Assembly (NCBI GenBank): GCA_029243025.1
Contig: JAQWSU010000032.1
Location: 172,388 to 236,387, forward strand
DNA: 64,000 bases
Source: Pirellulaceae bacterium
GTDB lineage: Bacteria > Planctomycetota > Planctomycetia > Pirellulales > Pirellulaceae
Direction of reading: 5' to 3'
Part shown: positions 18,401 through 26,740 of the stretch, one piece after another
Numbering within the stretch: position 1 is the stretch's first letter
Layout: the number at the start of each line of letters is the position of its first letter
Program-made: the position numbers and the translations under genes
The notes under the pieces: model-generated
What the model saw: only the letters and a program-made list of their open reading frames with translations
Databases searched by the model: none
What the model was told of the DNA's origin: nothing

Positions 18401-21400
18401 GAGGTTCCCTTGGGAATTTCGATGAGATCGAACAGTTGCTCAACATATCGTGATTCATTACGTATCGCTGTCAACGTACTCGTGTCATCAAACCGACACT
18501 CATCCACAATACGTTCGAGTAAGTCGGATGCATATCCTCCCGCGGGTGGAACGGGCAAATCGATACACCGCATGGCGAGGCCTGGAATCTCCTGAGGCGC
18601 CACCAAACAGGGACCAAGCAAACAACCATTTTCGGGCCTGAGGCTTTCATTGATTTGGTCCACCTGCGAAACACCATCGGCATAAATCTGCACAGTCAAT
18701 TGACTGGAAAGTTGACAGCCATGTGCAGACTGAACCAACTTGGTGAGGGTATGGAATCCGCGGGAACAGGCATCTTGGAAAACGTCGATTTCTAGATCAA
18801 GTTTTTCGCCTTGGCCCAAATTCCAAAAATGCAAAGCACGTAACGGACTGTCCGTATCAAAATCAATCTGCCTGAGCAGATTCTGGAAGTCATCGCTTGA
18901 AGCAGGTCGAATCCGATAGTGAGAGCTCGTGATTCTTTCATACCGATCTCCCTTCTCCACCTTAACGCAACGCTCATCAGAACCAACGACCTGGTCGATT
19001 ACTTGTTCGGCAACTCCCCAGGCATCGGCGAAGACAAGCCATTGATTTTCTTGATCCAATACGGGTTTCTCATTGAACTCTGCTTTGCTCCAACCCGGCT
19101 CGTATAAAGCAAGCGGATACGACGCATCCGTTTCCTCCTTCGTTCCATTTCGGTCAGTCCAATAAAATTTGCGTTGGAACGGATAAACGGGCATTCTCAG
19201 CATTGGAACTGAATTTTCAGCAGCGGCTGTGTTCCAATCGACATCTCCGCCAAGCATCCAGACTTTACCAAGCGTCTCGAGAACCGCGGCGGCACCAACA
19301 GAAACATCTCCCGCCCCTTCGTTCAAGCAGGTAATCGTATCGAATCTCGAATCATGCTGTGCAACGAACCGACTCAGTACTCTGCCAGGCCCCACCTCGA
19401 TGAAAATCGGAAAATCCTCAGCAGGGAAATTCCCGAGACCTTCCGAAAATCTGACGGGATTCTGACGCTGCTCTACCCAGTAATTTGGATCTCTCGCCTG
19501 AACTTCGGTTAGCGGCAAACCGCTAACATTAGAAATACTACATCCGACAGGAGGATGAAATTCGAAATTCCGCAACTCAGTGCGGAACTCCTCTCGCGTG
19601 GAATCAAGCATCCTGGAATGATAGGCATGAGAAGTCGCAAGCAAACGATTTCCAATACCGCTTGCTTCCAACTGCTCTGCAAATTCTGAAATCGCCGAAT
19701 CGGGACCCGCCACCACCGTACTTGTCGGACTGTTAATGGCCGCCAAATCCAAATTTTCTGGCATGATCGGTTCCAACTCTTCCAACGAGAGGAAGACCGC
19801 AAGCATCGAGCCGGGTTGGCACTTTTGCATCAGCTGACCGCGAAGTGCAACAAGCTTCAATCCGGTTTCCAACGAATAGACACCCGCCAAGCATGCTGCC
19901 ACCAGTTCACCCAATGAGTGGCCCAGCATTGCAGCCGCTCGCAGTCCCCAGCTTTCGAGTAACTTGCTCAATGCGTATTCCACAACAAATAAAGCCGGCT
20001 GTGCGATAAAGGTTTGAGAAAGTTCCTTTTTCGCTTCTTCAAAGGATTGTCCTTCCTGAAGAAACATCTTTTCCCGGATATCAAACCCGATCTCTCCAAC
20101 TAAGATTTCCGCACACCGATCAACGATTCCGCGATAAAACGGTTGATTTTCATAGAGTTCTTTTCCCATATCCGGCATCTGCGATCCCTGGCCAGGGAAG
20201 AGAAACACGACCGGTCGATTGGAACGTGTCGGCCGCCGAGATGCTTGTATTTCACGAACCTGACCGACTAACTCAGCCCCCGTTTTCGAGGACGTCACAA
20301 GACAGCTTCGGAAGGGCATCGCAACCCGCCCGTTCTGTAGTGTCCGGGCGATCGACTTGACCGAGGCGTTTGGATTTTTTTCACAAAAGGACGCCGCATC
20401 CGCTATGCGCCGTTCAAGTGCAGCCTGCGACTTTGCGGAAAAAGGTAAAATCTGCAGTGGGCGATCGAAATCACTTTCTAAGGCTGTTTCTTCGACCGGA
20501 GCTACATACTCCTCAAGAATCAGGTGGGCGTTGGCCCCTCCAAAACCGAAGGACGATACCCCAGCACGCCTGGGCAGACCATTTGCCTCCCAAGGGCGAC
20601 TCTCTGCCCCAATCACAAACGGACTGTCGGACAGGTCAATCTTGGGATTCGGTTCTTCAAAGTTCGCAAGCGCCGGAAACCGCCCCTTCGAGACGACCAA
20701 GCATGCTTTGATCAATCCAGCAATACCCGCAGCAGCGCCCAGGTGACCGATATGTCCCTTTACCGCGCCGACTGTACAATGACCAATCGAATCACTCGAC
20801 TCGCGGAAAACTTCTGTCAACGAGCGAAGCTCAATAGGATCCCCTATCTCGGTCGCCGTGCCATGACATTCCACGTATCCAATGCTTTCCGGACTAAATC
20901 CCGAGTCCTTCAATGCCTGTCGAATAGCCTGCTTCTGCCCAGAGACCGTCGGCGCAACAAAACTCTGCTTTTCTTCTGGGCGTCCATCATTACTGAGGCC
21001 AACACCACGAATTACAGCATGGATTGGATTACCATCCCGAACAGCATCTGAGAGTCGTTTTAGCAACACGACCCCAACACCATTCCCAAACACGGTGCCA
21101 TCAGCCGCCGCATCAAAGGGACGCACCCGACCTGACGTGGAACGCATTCCTTGAATGCCCGTTTTATAATAAGGGACAGCGGGAAACTCAACTCTGGCCC
21201 CCCCTGCGAAAGCCGCATCACAGACACCGCTGCGCAAATTTTGCACCGCTTGCTGGACCGCGATCAGCGAAGTTGCACAGGTGGCATTACTGACCATGCT
21301 GGGCCCCTTTAAGTCCAGCTCATACGAAACTCGCAAGGCAAGATAATCGGGAAAATTCCCGAGTTGCATTGCGAATCCGTCACTCATATTCGCATCGTCC

Positions 21401-21831
21401 GTGTTGAGCTGATTCGCTAAATACGAGATATCTTCAAATTCGCCCCCAACAAACACCCCTGTAGTTTGATCTTTATCGCCCGGTTTCATCCCAGCGTTTT
21501 CCATCGCTTCCCAACAACACTCAAGGAAGAATCGATGAGTCGGATTCATCTGCTTTGCCATCGAATCCGAGATCCCAAAGAAATTGGCATCAAAATATGC
21601 GAGGTCATCGACCATCGGTTTGGCATGCACGATGGTGGGATCCGTCAAATGCGATGACGAGAGAGCAGCCTGCTCGAGCTCAAACCGACTCATCCTACGT
21701 AGGCAATCTTCATTACGCTGCAAATTATCCCAGAATTCTTCCAGCGTGTACGCTCCAGGTGCCCGTAGTGCCATACCAACCACTGCGATTGGCTGATTCA
21801 TTACACCGATGTCTTCATTCGCTTTAATCAT
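15418..21831 (-). CDS. Fully reducing type I polyketide synthase, KS-AT-KR-DH-ER-ACP
   Basis: 2137 residues. Ketosynthase (about 10-440): Cys184 in 'NATCATSL' and the two His motifs 'ECHGTATEIGDP' and 'KGHIGHLGAAAG'. Acyltransferase (about 540-850): 'FPGQGSQ', Ser near 636 in 'GHSLGE', and 'SHAYH', closer to the malonyl-type HAFH than to YASH. Ketoreductase (about 885-1340): structural half, then 'GGVGGLG' near 1157 and the Ser/Tyr/Asn set in 'FSSQASSQPNKGQVDYSAAN'. Dehydratase (about 1370-1650): His near 1410 in 'TEHVVN' and 'LHPALLDRSIH'; the usual HxxxGxxxxP is degenerate. Enoylreductase (about 1680-2010): 'GLNFRDVLCALG' and 'HAATGGVGLAAIQIA'. ACP Ser near 2092 in 'LGGDSIS'. KR before DH and ER differs from the common DH-ER-KR order. 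There is no fused release domain. The ATG is preceded by 'GGTGGCGAGAG'. It lies 139 bases downstream of the radical SAM gene on the same strand. Confidence 0.95.
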   Translation of the reverse strand: MIKANEDIGVMNQPIAVVGMALRAPGAYTLEEFWDNLQRNEDCLRRMSRFELEQAALSSSHLTDPTIVHAKPMVDDLAYFDANFFGISDSMAKQMNPTHRFFLECCWEAMENAGMKPGDKDQTTGVFVGGEFEDISYLANQLNTDDANMSDGFAMQLGNFPDYLALRVSYELDLKGPSMVSNATCATSLIAVQQAVQNLRSGVCDAAFAGGARVEFPAVPYYKTGIQGMRSTSGRVRPFDAAADGTVFGNGVGVVLLKRLSDAVRDGNPIHAVIRGVGLSNDGRPEEKQSFVAPTVSGQKQAIRQALKDSGFSPESIGYVECHGTATEIGDPIELRSLTEVFRESSDSIGHCTVGAVKGHIGHLGAAAGIAGLIKACLVVSKGRFPALANFEEPNPKIDLSDSPFVIGAESRPWEANGLPRRAGVSSFGFGGANAHLILEEYVAPVEETALESDFDRPLQILPFSAKSQAALERRIADAASFCEKNPNASVKSIARTLQNGRVAMPFRSCLVTSSKTGAELVGQVREIQASRRPTRSNRPVVFLFPGQGSQMPDMGKELYENQPFYRGIVDRCAEILVGEIGFDIREKMFLQEGQSFEEAKKELSQTFIAQPALFVVEYALSKLLESWGLRAAAMLGHSLGELVAACLAGVYSLETGLKLVALRGQLMQKCQPGSMLAVFLSLEELEPIMPENLDLAAINSPTSTVVAGPDSAISEFAEQLEASGIGNRLLATSHAYHSRMLDSTREEFRTELRNFEFHPPVGCSISNVSGLPLTEVQARDPNYWVEQRQNPVRFSEGLGNFPAEDFPIFIEVGPGRVLSRFVAQHDSRFDTITCLNEGAGDVSVGAAAVLETLGKVWMLGGDVDWNTAAAENSVPMLRMPVYPFQRKFYWTDRNGTKEETDASYPLALYEPGWSKAEFNEKPVLDQENQWLVFADAWGVAEQVIDQVVGSDERCVKVEKGDRYERITSSHYRIRPASSDDFQNLLRQIDFDTDSPLRALHFWNLGQGEKLDLEIDVFQDACSRGFHTLTKLVQSAHGCQLSSQLTVQIYADGVSQVDQINESLRPENGCLLGPCLVAPQEIPGLAMRCIDLPVPPAGGYASDLLERIVDECRFDDTSTLTAIRNESRYVEQLFDLIEIPKGTSRLRSGGTVVITGGVGGLGICIAEKLFDSSKARLVLTSRWSPPPREEWPEYATRDDKIGRAIQRISRLVDRGAEVHIVQADVCNREDLRRVDAEARARFGAVHGIVHAAGILDDGPVLHKTVESADKVFMAKVGSAYLLEEIYGDQYLDMFVHFSSQASSQPNKGQVDYSAANAVLDRLARRRSQAGRGLACAIGWGAWRDAGMAWSYQRTELALTSLFDQKPDSQPPLDSIRDVTHSLLEKKGAYPNGSVLFSGKMAVDSHWVGTEHVVNQDRSQGIVSATSIYEMVRAAYSEIDPAAPGIGLNGVVLLSPFVVGAETDYELIFVPFRESYRVELRSKHDGEKNGWTINFKAEIKTIESSPSVASEILEKFEALKKQSLEPSRKFDWAGPRWHCDWVAQSDDDSIATRVRLPDKYLEELNEYVLHPALLDRSIHNAMDHLVGALIPFSCDACRIYGSLPAETFTYATRVEGESANGCNLVIADSSGNVLVELDNYSLRATDDGWGGFGAIDEEKKDHSMVVGKIGALNSFEPRDLYNLPIKPTEVRLSIAATGLNFRDVLCALGQMPNAEVERLRLGMECSGIVEEVGSKVQDFKVGDRVVAISNSCFATSALVDSNAVSFLPESLTFVEGASIPITFLTCEYALNQLAKLEAGERVLIHAATGGVGLAAIQIAKRIGAEIFATAGSDKKRAYLRGLGIEHVMDSRTHDFVEEIIGITEGEGVDVVLNSLAGDFIAANFSVLKPFGRFLELGKRDMFEHTEIDLFPFQNNLSYFGVDLGQMMKFRPEKFHDMFGCMMLDFATGRYRPCPVTTFSLADIGKGFEHMARAKHIGKIVITTEHPANAVDDELNHFRARFGAGISLVDGLEVFERLVRSDETPANVVASAEALNVNGLVEKHHADQIAVRPVDTPYREATRENEITLKQVWEKTLGVEPVGIDDDFIELGGDSISAIIIQTFVEESLGINLPLTALFRNTTIAKICDQIDKELVKVS

Positions 21832-21970
21832 TAGCTCTCGCCACCAACAGTGAAATAATTGCCTGTCCGGTTAAAATCCAAAACAACATTTGTTTGGATT
21901 TCAAACAAGACAACGACAGTCTGCGATTTACTCACCACATTGCATCAACACAAATCTCAACGGAACAATT

Positions 21971-23614
21971 TCAAGAAATGACTAATTCCATTTCTCTCAC
22001 GTCTCTTCCGTTCTGTTCCGCCATTTTCATAAGCCAACTTGGGCAATGATCCGCCACCTTCCTTACGGCTAGCCCTGATCTTCGCTTGTGACTTCGAGAC
22101 TTAAGAATCCCCTGAACATCGTTAGCAGAAAATCCGACAGACATCATGCCCTGAAACTCAAACTCATTGCCAAACACCAGCCCTTGATCGACCAAATACG
22201 ACGTCCCTTCCGCCACTAGTCTTCTAGCAGTGTCCGAATCCATCGTTGCGTGGCGCCAGTTCAAACCAAAACCGTCAAGCTCGTAATCCTTGAATTGCGG
22301 ACCATTAACGGGAGCTCTCAGGGGAAGAAAAAAGATCCCCAAAGTAACGGTGTCCGGCCGAGATCTTTCGATAAAATCCAAGGTATTTCCATAGCTTTCC
22401 CGAGTCTCTCCCGGGTATCCCACCAGAAAATTCGAATGCACAAACAGACCGTGCTTTTGGGCGATGGCAATACCTTTGTAGGAGTCTGCCACATCATGTC
22501 CTTTGCGCATCAGCTTGAGAATTCGGTCATCACCGGATTCAACGCCGAAAAAGACTCCGAAACAACCAGCTCGCATTAATAAATCCGCAAGTTCGTCAGT
22601 CATATCATCAACTCGCGAATAACAGGACCATTGAAGGCCCAGGTCAAGATCAATCATGAGCTGGCAGATATCGTGTGGATAGCGCTTGTATCTTCCCGGT
22701 CCATCGGTGAAGTTTGCATCTGCGACGCGATACTTGGTGATTCCCATTTCTGCATTGCGTACCAATTCCGTTCGAATACTGTCGAGACTTCGAAGATTCA
22801 TTCCTCGATCGTACGTGCAATAAAAGCAGTTGTACTTACAGCCCCGTGAGAACTCGATACTGTAAACGCCATCGCGATTCCGACCGTAGAGACTCCAATC
22901 CGCAATTGGAATCTCCTCATCCACGCGCGCCTTAAAGGGCTTACCCGGCACTTCGACCATAATCCCTTGTTCTATGCTGGAACCATATTGAAGTTGCCCC
23001 TCGTCGTCGAGAAACGCAATGTTGGGAATCGTGCTGGGATCGCGATCGCCGTCGAGGGACTTGAGAATGGCAAGCATCGCCACTTCGCCCTCACCGAACA
23101 CTGCGAAGTCCGCGCAATCATGCAACTCAGACAGCTCCCGAACGGTCTGCCCACCAAGAATTATTTTTGCATCCGGCGCCATTTCTCGCAGCTTTTTCAC
23201 AAGCTGCTTGATGTAGGAGGAAACCATCAGAAAGGTTGTTGAAATCCCAATGACACGCGGCGATTTTTGCTGAATAATGCTCCTCAGCTGCTCATAGCGC
23301 CAAGGCAATGTCCGAACGTTGTCAAGTACGCAAACACTGTACCCGGCACGATCGATCACCGTTGCTAAATCACAGAGTGCCAATGAGGGACGATGTGGCA
23401 ACCGAATTTGAAAAACCTGCTCACCGTCCATTTCAACGGGGAACAACAGAGAGTTTCTCGCATGCAGTCCATCCAACTTATCTTTTACCGATTGGGAAAA
23501 AAATGTCTCGCCTTCACGAATCATGTCTTTGTTCGTAATGAACGACTGATCCTCATCCTCCGTGTGTTCGTCGGTAATCAATAAAACGTCTAACGATTTC
23601 CCTTTGATAATCAT
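21971..23614 (-). CDS. B12-binding-domain radical SAM protein
   Basis: 547 residues from ATG 23614 ('MIIKGKSLDVLLITDEH'). The first 200 residues resemble the B12-binding fold ('GISTTFLMVSSYI', 'KIILGGQTVREL', 'VFGEGEVAML') but lack a visible DxHxxG cobalamin loop. The radical SAM core follows: Cys259, Cys263 and Cys266 in 'GCKYNCFYCTY' bind the 4Fe-4S cluster, with 'FFGVESGDDRIL' and 'FLVGYPGETRES' later. Members methylate unactivated carbons or rearrange substrates; which reaction occurs here cannot be read. It is probably co-transcribed with the PKS, so a role on the same product is likely. The frame is open to a GTG at 23752; that extension contains 'CVCIQTGTCTFC', four more Cys, and a cluster there cannot be excluded. 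Confidence 0.88.
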   Translation of the reverse strand: MIIKGKSLDVLLITDEHTEDEDQSFITNKDMIREGETFFSQSVKDKLDGLHARNSLLFPVEMDGEQVFQIRLPHRPSLALCDLATVIDRAGYSVCVLDNVRTLPWRYEQLRSIIQQKSPRVIGISTTFLMVSSYIKQLVKKLREMAPDAKIILGGQTVRELSELHDCADFAVFGEGEVAMLAILKSLDGDRDPSTIPNIAFLDDEGQLQYGSSIEQGIMVEVPGKPFKARVDEEIPIADWSLYGRNRDGVYSIEFSRGCKYNCFYCTYDRGMNLRSLDSIRTELVRNAEMGITKYRVADANFTDGPGRYKRYPHDICQLMIDLDLGLQWSCYSRVDDMTDELADLLMRAGCFGVFFGVESGDDRILKLMRKGHDVADSYKGIAIAQKHGLFVHSNFLVGYPGETRESYGNTLDFIERSRPDTVTLGIFFLPLRAPVNGPQFKDYELDGFGLNWRHATMDSDTARRLVAEGTSYLVDQGLVFGNEFEFQGMMSVGFSANDVQGILKSRSHKRRSGLAVRKVADHCPSWLMKMAEQNGRDVREMELVIS

Positions 23615-24214
23615 GTGCCCAACAAATCGTGAAAAGGTAACGAGTTGATAATTGCAAAACGTACAAGTTCCAGTTTGGATACACACGCACGATGCGAGCC
23701 AGAAAACGACCTGGGTATCAAAAAGCTCATACTCTCGCAGAACTTCAGACACCTCACGGGGCCATCACAGACAGCCAGCTGAAAGCTGATTTCACCATCC
23801 CTCGACGTGGATCACCTGCTTCTTTCAATCCGGACCATGACTTAGCTCTCTCAGCTTTTTTTGTCTTCCACCGAGAGGCCAGCCGTAGCCGGTAATCACC
23901 AAAGCATATGTCGCATTACCGCCACTCGCACCCCCAAAACCACCTATCTTTCCTGTTTAGCCCAGCAAGTCAGGCCCACTTCACACTCAGTGGAAGGCAG
24001 GTTGGGATGCAGCATGCCCCCTTACCGCGCGGTCCGGAAAGGACCCCGACGATCGATAAATCTTTTCATATTAACATGTTAGGATAATTCGCATCTCCAC
24101 CGTAAAGAGCGCATCCCACCATTCAAGCGAAGGAATCTCTCAATCAGGAGAGATTACCGCACGCCAGAAGGGGCGTCGGCCTTAGAAGTCTGCACCGGAC
24201 TGGCGTTTGGTCCG
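23615..24214. other. Intergenic upstream of the radical SAM gene
   Basis: No gene supported beyond a possible N-terminal extension of the radical SAM gene (to 23752). It should contain the promoter of the radical SAM-PKS unit. A perfect 8-bp hairpin (24134-24155) is listed separately. Confidence 0.5.
24134..24155. terminator. 8-bp perfect hairpin
   Basis: 'aatctctc' and 'gagagatt' pair around the 6-base loop 'aatcag'. It lies 60 bases past the end of the decayed ankyrin ORF on the minus strand. There is no T run, so termination is only a possibility. Confidence 0.35.
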
Positions 24215-24717
24215 TTACGGCATTAATTTCGCCATCTTCCGCGGTAGATCGGCCAATTCGTCATCTCCTCGCGTTTCTGCAATTTGAATGGCCGAACCTT
24301 GGTCGCCGTTTTTCGCGTTTGGATCCATACCGACTTTGACCAACAGGGCAGCCACCTCAAGTCGACGATCTGAAACGGCAAAGCGAGAAAAATCGTTCCC
24401 CCCGAATTGTCGCGCCGTGCCACGGATGTCTACCAATTCCTGCAGTGCATCGTAGCCACGATTATTCCGAGCTTTAAAATTCGCGCCCGATGCCAAAATC
24501 AGCTGAGCAACCTCTGGCCCGGCCCATTTCCCAACTTCGTAAGCACTGCAAAACCCGCAGATATTCTGCTTCGTCGGGATTACCCCCCAACCTCCAGCAA
24601 CAGCTAGGTTGCAACGGCCCGATCCCGTTTTGGATCATGAGCCAGGAATACCTCCCCCATCGCCCTCGCACCCAACATTTCTCTCACTGTGAAATGAGAG
24701 ATCATCTTATCAGTCAT
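24215..24717 (-). pseudogene. Decayed Ser/Thr protein kinase start joined to ankyrin-repeat remnant
   Basis: From ATG 24717 the frame reads 'MTDKMISHFTVREMLGARA' then 'MGEVFLAHDPKRDRAVAT', the N-lobe start and glycine loop of planctomycete Hanks-type kinases (usual form 'LGxGGMGEVYLAxD'), with the loop glycines damaged ('GARAMG'). A TAG at 24604-24606 stops it before the catalytic Lys. About 30 bases later another frame shows 'GGNPDEAEYLRVLQC', and after a frame change near 24535 a third reads 'AGPEVAQLILASGANFKA' and 'LEVAALLVKVGMDPNA', two ankyrin-type repeats, ending at 24215. No single ORF covers this, so it is a relic. The ankyrin part could still be expressed from TTG 24496 (93 residues). 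Confidence 0.7.
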
Positions 24718-25148
24718 TCCCGTTCCCCTTACCTGAGTCACCTTCGTTCCCCCAACGAACGAACCCATCACCTCTTTGACAATCGTTTTCTATTTTTCGC
24801 AAGCAGTCCCCACCTTGCCTTCGGCACGAGGCAGAGTGCTAGATACGACCCTGGCCATCGATCTACCGGTGAACGCCTTGCCACATTGTAACGAGTCGCC
24901 AATCATTTTGCGTTCTGTGTTCTTCCCTACACCTGTTTCCCGCTCCACACATTACGACGCGCAGCTTTCAAACCAATCACTGAATCGGCGAACGGGGTCT
25001 TTCCGTCGAACAGAAAAGTCTTGACGGGAAAAAGGTCAAAGACAAAAGAATGCGTCAATTCAGCAATTCGTGCCAAACGGCCGCAAATTTTTGGACGGAG
25101 GCCAAACCGAGCCCTCCGTCGTTCTGACGATCTGATCGGATTAGCGGA
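24718..25148. other. Intergenic, nothing recognised
   Basis: About 430 bases upstream of the kinase relic and downstream of the next minus-strand gene. Both strands were read; no family fragment was found. Confidence 0.45.
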
Positions 25149-26249
25149 TCAAGGTTTCTTGATCCGTTGGAAAGTAGTCGGACGGTCAAATCGAGCGGGT
25201 GTTTCTTCCATGTTTGAAAACGACATGTCACTAAATGTACGTGTCATCGAGTCGCCTTCCAAGACACGCGTCACCGTGGCTGAGATGGATTCTCCCTGAT
25301 CGCCAACGCCCTGAAATCGGCTGACCATCGTCGATTTATTTCCGTCGACCGTCAGAGAAACCATTTCACCATGCCACGACCCGCCTGTCTTTCCAATGCC
25401 GTGAAAAGCGACACGCTCTCGCCCCGCATCCCAATACATCACGTGTCCTGCCATTTCTTCCTTGGATCCATCCGCCTTGATAATCTCGTTTCCACCAAAA
25501 ACAGCTCGACCATCAAGGCCCTGGGTGTGCCTAGTGATCAATTTCGAACCGTCACGTATTTCCGCTTCCCAGGTCCCCGTTATGTCAAACTTGGCGAGAA
25601 CGGAGGCAAGTTTATTGACTCGTTTCATCGCCACAGTCCAAGGCTTGCCGTCAACCGACTGCCCCTCGCGTTGCACCGCTTTGACCTTTCCGATTCGTTG
25701 ATTTGCGTCAACCGTCCATCGCTCAACAACATATTCAGTCGTCACGCCGCGGCTCGTCTCGAAAAGGCTCCAACGCTCGGTACCTGTTTTCTTATCGATA
25801 CCCATCAACGTCGAAATTCCGGAGAAGGGCTTACCGGTGTCAAAACCAGAATACATTAATTTCACCTGTCGATGCTCCTCATCCCAAAAGGAGTAGCCGG
25901 CTCCACTCGTAATCACGTCACCGTCCACTGACTTCATATGGTGCGACGACTCGATGCGGTTTCCTCCATTGGCAAGTTCCCATGAATTCGTTTCGCTGTA
26001 ATCAATTCCAGCCGGAATACCTTCCCACATCGCCTGTGTTTCACCTGAGCTCACCCAGACGCCCAAGCTATCGGACGCAACTCGGAATTTCACAAATTCC
26101 TGCCATGACGCAGGCGCCTTTAACTGCAAGGATTCATCATCGCCAAAACTTCTTTCAATGGACAGAAAGGCAACCACCAAGACGACAATGACAACACGAG
26201 CCCCCCATTGAGCTACCAAATTTCTACAAATCGAACGCTGTAAATTCAT
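25149..26249 (-). CDS. Exported hypothetical protein with two similar beta-rich halves
   Basis: 366 residues. Residues about 15-36 form a signal peptide or anchor ('RVVIVVLVVAFLSI') after a basic start. The rest is beta-rich with two halves that look alike in layout: 'GDVITSGAGYSFWDEEHRQ' and 'VKLMYSGFDTGKPFSG' in the first, 'MAGHVMYWDAGRERVAFHG' and 'GKTGGSWHGEMVSLTVDG' in the second. Each would suit a lipocalin-like barrel as in the DUF1579 or nitrobindin-type folds, but I cannot name the family with confidence. It is probably monocistronic: neighbours on both sides are a relic and a plus-strand gene. The function is unknown. Confidence 0.75.
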   Translation of the reverse strand: MNLQRSICRNLVAQWGARVVIVVLVVAFLSIERSFGDDESLQLKAPASWQEFVKFRVASDSLGVWVSSGETQAMWEGIPAGIDYSETNSWELANGGNRIESSHHMKSVDGDVITSGAGYSFWDEEHRQVKLMYSGFDTGKPFSGISTLMGIDKKTGTERWSLFETSRGVTTEYVVERWTVDANQRIGKVKAVQREGQSVDGKPWTVAMKRVNKLASVLAKFDITGTWEAEIRDGSKLITRHTQGLDGRAVFGGNEIIKADGSKEEMAGHVMYWDAGRERVAFHGIGKTGGSWHGEMVSLTVDGNKSTMVSRFQGVGDQGESISATVTRVLEGDSMTRTFSDMSFSNMEETPARFDRPTTFQRIKKP

Positions 26250-26740
26250 TTTTTTCCCAACCGTTAAAATTCGTCAGGTACTACCGGATCGCAAAAATGA
26301 TCAATACAACACAGCTTTTCAACCATCTATTGCGACAGCCATTTCTTGTAGCCATATCCGGGACAAGCGAACAGAAGGATACGGGCTGACCGCTTCCAAT
26401 CGGATTATTGATTAGTGCGCAAAAGGCGGACCGATTACCCAGCTCAATTCACTCAATTCGTGCGATTTACTCCTACGATGCTCCCGCGGCCCCGGGCCCC
26501 ACGGTCAGACATGGCCTGAGCCGCTGCGGTGATGCAACCGACCTTTTTGCCGGAAACCGCTTGATCCCAACTTCCCTAAAAATTTTCTCCTTTGCGCGAC
26601 CGGTTCCCTGAGAGATGTCGTTTTAGTGTTGGCCGCTTCAACCAACGGTCTCGACCTGACCGTCGAACGTCCAACTCGTCCTCGTTGCGGAACCCATGCG
26701 AAATCGCTTCGCGTAGCCCTGAATCCTGGGAGAAATGAAC
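26250..26740. other. Divergent intergenic region
   Basis: 490 bases between divergent genes, so promoters are expected. The only clear signal is the ribosome-binding-like 'GGGAG' at 26728-26732. Confidence 0.5.

Noticed and set aside
24718..25148. Possible sigma-factor or kinase-partner gene upstream of the kinase relic
   Set aside because: Only short frames without conserved blocks were readable.
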